Assembly (NCBI GenBank): GCA_002413145.1
Contig: DHWK01000015.1
Span: 504-10,323 of the forward strand
Origin: a bacterium UBP12_UBA5184
Lineage (GTDB): Bacteria; Vulcanimicrobiota; Vulcanimicrobiia; Vulcanimicrobiales; Vulcanimicrobiaceae
Length of the DNA stretch: 9,820 nt
Direction: 5' to 3'
The notes under the pieces are model-generated. The model saw nothing but the letters and a program-made list of their open reading frames with translations, made no database searches and was not told the DNA's origin. The translations under genes were made by a program, and so were the position numbers. Positions 7,075 through 9,820 of the stretch are shown here, piece by piece (the stretch's first letter is position 1; every line of letters begins with the position of its first letter).

Positions 7075-7100
7075 TGGTAGCCCCAACGGGCTTCGAATCT
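7075..7100 (-). other. Degenerate tRNA 3'-end-like sequence (possible integration scar)
   Basis: Read on the minus strand this is a T-loop-like TTCGAAG, then CCCGT, TGGGGCT and ACCA, the order of a tRNA T-arm 3' half, acceptor strand and CCA end. A terminator follows, as behind real tRNA genes. Only two of five T-stem pairs form, and the preceding 50 nt fold into no anticodon arm or matching 5' acceptor strand, so it is not a functional tRNA. It may be a decayed tRNA or the att copy left by an integrated element, because many integrases target tRNA 3' ends. Chance similarity cannot be excluded. Confidence 0.4.
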
Positions 7101-7223
7101 GAGCACTGAAGAGGTTGATTACTTTGGATCAGTGGGAAACCATTCGACTTCGTTGCGTCCGCGATGGCGAGCCTATCAAACTGGTCGCCGCGAGCGCCTC
7201 GTGAAAGGCAGCAGTTAGTTCGG

Positions 7224-7448
7224 CTACAGAAGGTCGCGTAGTTCCTCGGTAGTGAGGCCGGCGGTCTTCAAGATGCGAGCGAGCAGGCCGCGCGGTACGT
7301 CTCGGCCAGCATGCATCGGGACATTCGCAAATCGGCCGTCGCTTCTTTCGAGAATGGTGTGCGAACCGGATGTCCTGTCGACACGAAAGCCGGCACGCTG
7401 GAGAGCGCGGACCAACCGATCCGGTCGGACCTGTGGGAGGTTAGCCAC
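7224..7448 (-). CDS. hicA: HicA-family mRNA interferase toxin
   Basis: The 74-residue basic protein has the HicA (YcfA) layout: an N-terminal helix (VRPDRLVRALQRAGF), then the catalytic-site strand TSGSHTIL with His30, a VPMHAGRD strand (about 43-50) and the closing helix LARILKTAGLTTEEL. HicA toxins are double-stranded-RNA-binding-like nucleases that cut mRNA and stop growth until HicB neutralises them. The start is GTG at 7448 without a clear Shine-Dalgarno. It lies 14 nt downstream of hicB, so translation probably depends on hicB, which keeps the toxin below the antitoxin. The length is normal and His30 is intact, so it is probably active. Confidence 0.92.
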   Translation of the reverse strand: MANLPQVRPDRLVRALQRAGFRVDRTSGSHTILERSDGRFANVPMHAGRDVPRGLLARILKTAGLTTEELRDLL

Positions 7449-7462
7449 GGCTTGCGATAGTG

Positions 7463-7702
7463 CTACGCGGCTGGGTAGGTTATGGCAACGCGCTCGACGC
7501 GCGTCTGGTCGACGTCGGAGGTCGGGATGTCCAACGCGTTGTCGCGACGATATTCCAGCGACAGCCGGATGGCGTCCCGCGCCATTTCGAGCGCCGCCTC
7601 GTATGTTTCGCCGAAGGTCGAAATCTCGGGAAAGGCCGGCACAATTACCGAGAACGCCCCGTCGTCAGGTTCGATGACTACAGTGTAACGCAGGTCCGCC
7701 AT
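7463..7702 (-). CDS. hicB: HicB-family antitoxin, short form
   Basis: This 79-residue protein starts at ATG 7702; the frame runs further upstream to 7849, but that part is arginine-rich and not HicB-like. The RNase H-like HicB core is clear: RYTVVIEPDDGAFSVIVPAFPEISTFGET (about 5-33), then the helix YEAALEMARDAIRLSLE. It binds and blocks HicA. After the core only a short tail ending in ITYPAA remains, with no ribbon-helix-helix or HTH domain, so autoregulation by DNA binding in the usual way is not evident. The order is antitoxin first, toxin second, the reverse of the classical hicAB order but seen in many genomes. No good ribosome site was seen upstream. Confidence 0.9.
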   Translation of the reverse strand: MADLRYTVVIEPDDGAFSVIVPAFPEISTFGETYEAALEMARDAIRLSLEYRRDNALDIPTSDVDQTRVERVAITYPAA

Positions 7703-8203
7703 GACTATGACGTTCGACGCTCGCGGGGGCACGCCTCGGCTCCAGAACGCCAGGGCTCTCGATCGGGCGACTCGACCTGAACGGATTCTAACTCGACGGC
7801 TCTCGCAGCCTGGCGATACCACACGTCTTGACAAATTCCGGCAGCGCAACTTAGGCTCGGGGGTTCCGAGCGGCGGATGACGCGCTGCTCCAACTTGCGC
7901 ATGGCGTCGCCGTCGCGCTCGATCCGACGCAAAGAGCGCGTCCGGCGTCTTTACCGCCCCATTCGCGGCGAGCTCTCCATGCGCAAGCGCGCGAGTGTCG
8001 CCAGCGTCCGTTACGCCGCGTAGTGCCCCGCAGTCAAAACCAGGGGCGGCGCGGTGAAGGTCACGCTGAGCAGAAATGGATAGTATTTTGAGGGCGACGG
8101 TCAGCCCGCACCCAAGGCCTAAAACTCAGGTCATGGTTGCCAGTTCGCCGGCACACATGACGACCAACTAGGCGAAGCCGACGAGTCTGTATATGGATGC
8201 GCT
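7703..8203. other. About 500 nt between two divergent TA modules with no recognised gene
   Basis: Several arginine-rich frames cross this stretch on both strands, for example a 75-codon frame on the minus strand (7705-7932), but none shows a known domain, a good ribosome site or protein-like composition. It should hold promoters for hicBA (leftward) and for the RelE-like pair (rightward). A small palindrome TGCGC-TTT-GCGCA lies at its right edge (8198-8210). It could contain decayed genes. Confidence 0.4.
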
Positions 8204-8210
8204 TTGCGCA
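8198..8210. promoter_or_regulatory. Palindrome over the antitoxin start codon
   Basis: TGCGC at 8198-8202 and GCGCA at 8206-8210 flank TTT, and the proposed TTG start (8204-8206) falls within it. It could be an operator half-site or a hairpin limiting translation of the antitoxin. It is short, and in GC-rich DNA it may be chance. Confidence 0.25.
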
Positions 8211-8437
8211 CACTCGCCGCAGCTCTCCCGGTCGATCGACAAGTTGAGTTAACTGAGGAAGTCATTCGCGCCGCCGCCACCGGAGATGTCGCGCTGGTCG
8301 TGACTCTGCTCGCTCCAGAAGAGAAACCCGAACCCGGAGAAGTCGAGGCAATTGCCGAGGCTGATGCCAAGGATGACGGCTCCCGAGTCGATTCAGCGAC
8401 CGTTCGCCGCGAACTCGGCCTGGACGTCAAGAGATAA
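8204..8437 (+). CDS. Putative antitoxin of a RelE/ParE-type pair
   Basis: This acidic protein of about 77 residues lies directly upstream of a RelE/ParE-like toxin gene. It runs from RTLAAALPVDRQVELTEEVI through an Ala-rich helix and a Glu/Pro-rich segment (EEKPEPGEVEAIAEADA) to TVRRELGLD. An N-terminal helical segment followed by an acidic C-terminal arm is typical of RelB-like antitoxins that wrap around their toxins, but no specific family is recognised. The frame is open from 8123 without ATG or GTG; the TTG at 8204 (weak GGAT 7 nt upstream) is the only reasonable start, so a damaged 5' end is possible. It ends 22 nt before the toxin start, consistent with one operon. Confidence 0.6.
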   Translation: MRTLAAALPVDRQVELTEEVIRAAATGDVALVVTLLAPEEKPEPGEVEAIAEADAKDDGSRVDSATVRRELGLDVKR

Positions 8438-8459
8438 CTATCGAGGTCTGACTGCGACT

Positions 8460-8708
8460 GTGGTGCGGTTCACTGTCGCGGCGCGGCGCGACCTCGCCGC
8501 CCTTTCGAAGAGAGACGCCGAAGTGATCCTCGCGGCGATCGAGAGATTTGACCGCGGCGAGCTGCCAAACGCGGACGTTGTGAAATTGCACGGTCAGAAG
8601 ATACCGACGTGGCGACTTCGCGTAGGCAAATGGCGCGTGGGTTACCGAAGGGAGGATGACGCGATGGTCGTCGTGTCGGTCGGCGATTGCAAAGACGCTT
8701 ACCGCTGA
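8460..8708 (+). CDS. RelE/ParE-family toxin
   Basis: The protein of 81-82 residues has the small RelE/ParE fold: VRFTVAARRDLAALSKRDAEVILAAI (first strand and two helices), a short linker, then WRLRVGKWRVGYRRE (about 50-64), VVVSVG and a C-terminal KDAYR. RelE members cut mRNA on the ribosome, while ParE members poison gyrase; the sequence does not decide between them. Many relatives end with an HRxxVYR-type motif, but here the stretch reads GDCKDAYR, so the usual histidine-arginine pair is replaced by Cys-Lys and activity may be altered. Start codons are GTG at 8460 or 8463, with GAGG about 12 nt upstream of the first. The frame extends further upstream, overlapping the antitoxin, but without protein-like content. 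Confidence 0.85.
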   Translation: MVRFTVAARRDLAALSKRDAEVILAAIERFDRGELPNADVVKLHGQKIPTWRLRVGKWRVGYRREDDAMVVVSVGDCKDAYR

Positions 8709-8751
8709 TTTGGCGACCGCCAATAAAGCGAGCGCCCCTAAAGGAGGCTAC

Positions 8752-8946
8752 ATGGCCGCGCACTTCGATCAGATCAAGTCCGCCTTCGACCGCTTCTTGG
8801 CTGCCTGGAAGACCAACGATGGCGCGACCCTCGCCAGTTTCTTTGTCGAGGTCGCGCAGACATTCGGAGCATTCGCGGCGGCGATGCTGAATCCGGCGCC
8901 CCCGAAAACGCCCACGAATGCTCAGGCACAGGGTCTGAGCGGTTGA
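8752..8946 (+). CDS. Small protein of unknown function (64 aa)
   Basis: The ATG at 8752 has AAAGGAGG ending 4 nt upstream of the preceding C, one of the best ribosome sites in the window, so expression is likely. The 64-residue product has an amphipathic helix (FDQIKSAFDRFLAAW, about 4-18), then KTNDGATLASFF, a more hydrophobic helix (EVAQTFGAFAAAML) and a Pro/Ala-rich tail (NPAPPKTPTNAQ). The N-terminal half resembles the first helix of SnoaL/NTF2-like proteins, but the rest of that fold is missing and the tail looks natural, so this is not claimed. It lies 43 nt after the RelE-like toxin on the same strand and could be cotranscribed. No signal peptide or clear membrane helix was seen. Confidence 0.65.
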   Translation: MAAHFDQIKSAFDRFLAAWKTNDGATLASFFVEVAQTFGAFAAAMLNPAPPKTPTNAQAQGLSG

Positions 8947-8983
8947 TAGATTCCAGCGTTTGGTAGTTTGCCGCTCCGACCTA

Positions 8984-9820
8984 TCACGGAACCGTGACTT
9001 GGTCGACGACGTTGGCGACGCCGGGTATGTGCCGTACAGCGTCGATCAGCTGCGCTTTGGCCTCGAGCGAACCCGCGTGACCTTTGAGGGTCACGTGACC
9101 AGCGACGTTGATGATCTGCACGTCCAAGGCCTGCAAGGCCTGCAAGGACGCAAGCGTTCCAGCGCCGAGCCGAGTAAAGCTGCGGTTCAGCGTCGGCAAG
9201 AGCCTGCCAATCGTGAGATTTACCGTGTTGGATGCGCCTTTTGAGTCGTGCAGCTGCACCGCATACACGCCTGGCTTCGAGCGCAGATCGGCCGGGACCC
9301 AAATATCCATGTACCCGTCGGTGAACCCTGCCAGGCCGATGCCGGCGCCTTCGCCGCCGATCGTCGCGGTCGTGTCGTCGGGCATGTTGGTACCGAGGAC
9401 GCGCACGAGGTAATCTAATCTACCCGTCAATCCCACAACGCGCTGGTTCGGGCTCACCGAGATCAGCGTCGGGGGCCCGCCCGGCAGCGCGAGCAGCGGG
9501 ATGGTGAAGACGTTGCTCGGCGTCCCGCGAAGGAAGACTTGGAAATCCAGGCTTCCCGGCGTGGTCTGAGAGAAATCCGCGCATCGCAGCTCGACCCCAA
9601 GCTGCAAACTCGTCCAGCTCCTCAACAAGGCCGGCGCGAACGCTCCGGGCCAATGGCGCACCATGATTCGAACGTCGGAATTGATCGTGTAGCCGGTAGT
9701 GTCCGGCGCGACCAGACCGGGCCCGTACAGGGTCACGCGACGCTCCGGCGAGTACGGGGTGACGCACACATACAGACTCTTCGGATCGGTGGAGGTTACG
9801 CTGGGGTTGGCCGCGGCCGG
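8984..9820 (-). CDS. IPT/TIG- and BON-domain protein (N-terminus missing)
   Basis: The frame is open to the window edge, so about 278 C-terminal residues are visible. Residues 1-115 are beta-rich, with VTLYGPGL and a paired-strand pattern that may be another Ig-like unit. Residues about 116-204 fit an IPT/TIG Ig-like domain: PPTLISVSPNQ, a GTNM turn, WVPADLRSKPGVYAV and a terminal NTVNLTI strand. Residues about 226-278 fit a BON domain: LDVQIINVAGHVTLKGHAGS, a helix (EAKAQLIDAVRH) and PGVANVVDQVTV. BON domains bind phospholipid or envelope surfaces and IPT domains act as extracellular spacers or binding modules, so an envelope-attached protein is likely. The combination is uncommon. It is convergent with the 64-residue protein gene, which ends 37 nt away. 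Confidence 0.75.
   Translation of the reverse strand, partial: PAAANPSVTSTDPKSLYVCVTPYSPERRVTLYGPGLVAPDTTGYTINSDVRIMVRHWPGAFAPALLRSWTSLQLGVELRCADFSQTTPGSLDFQVFLRGTPSNVFTIPLLALPGGPPTLISVSPNQRVVGLTGRLDYLVRVLGTNMPDDTTATIGGEGAGIGLAGFTDGYMDIWVPADLRSKPGVYAVQLHDSKGASNTVNLTIGRLLPTLNRSFTRLGAGTLASLQALQALDVQIINVAGHVTLKGHAGSLEAKAQLIDAVRHIPGVANVVDQVTVP

Larger units (their letters stand above)
6886..7223. other. Gene-poor intergenic stretch upstream of the carbonic anhydrase
   Basis: No convincing coding frame was found here. It contains a possible leftward -10-like TTATAA about 30 nt upstream of the carbonic anhydrase ATG at 6885, an intrinsic terminator near 7048-7071 and a tRNA 3'-end-like sequence at 7075-7100. 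A short frame on the + strand (about 7081-7218) is open but has no start and is probably spurious. Confidence 0.5.

Noticed and set aside
7075..7150. A complete 76-nt tRNA gene on the minus strand ending in CCA
   Set aside because: The 5' acceptor strand does not pair with the 3' side, no anticodon arm forms and only two of five T-stem pairs exist; only the 3' end resembles a tRNA.

Overview
This is a GC-rich bacterial segment from an organism that cannot be fixed from sequence alone. Streptogramin-lyase-like repeat proteins, a type III polyketide synthase followed by an ICMT-type methylase, non-ATG starts and paired toxin-antitoxin modules suit a soil bacterium such as a Candidatus Eremiobacterota (WPS-2)-like lineage or an alphaproteobacterium. 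This placement is an inference with low confidence. No rRNA, complete tRNA, CRISPR array or intact transposase was seen.

Left part (1-4120). The window opens inside a beta-propeller gene made of near-identical 42-44 residue repeats (+ strand). Converging on it is a leftward run of three genes: a 14-TM MFS exporter (DHA2/EmrB type), a secreted thioredoxin-fold protein without a CXXC motif that overlaps the exporter gene by 41 nt, and a LigB/DODA-type extradiol dioxygenase (YgiD family).

Middle (4161-5983). Divergent from the exporter is a type III polyketide synthase with an intact Cys-His-Asn triad, followed 4 nt later by an ICMT-family membrane methyltransferase. This is the bpsA-bpsB arrangement that makes alkylpyrone methyl ethers in Bacillus. 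Directly behind it lies the beheaded C-terminal stump of a class I SAM methyltransferase, so the operon has probably lost a third gene. Synthase, methylase, exporter and perhaps the ring-cleaving dioxygenase may form a small polyketide or phenolic-lipid locus.

Right part (6130-9820). A Tat-exported beta-carbonic anhydrase (- strand) is followed by a gene-poor stretch holding a strong intrinsic terminator and a degenerate tRNA 3'-end-like sequence. Next come a hicB-hicA module (- strand, antitoxin first) and a RelE/ParE-type antitoxin-toxin pair (+ strand), separated by about 500 nt without a recognisable gene. A 64-residue orphan microprotein with a near-perfect Shine-Dalgarno follows. The window ends in the 3' part of a surface-type protein with an IPT/TIG-like domain and a C-terminal BON-like domain. 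The two TA modules, the tRNA-like scar and the gene stumps suggest that the right half is an accessory region.

No clearly new multi-gene system is proven. The best leads are the polyketide locus with its lost methyltransferase, the IPT-BON fusion, the orphan microprotein beside the TA pair, and the tRNA-like scar.
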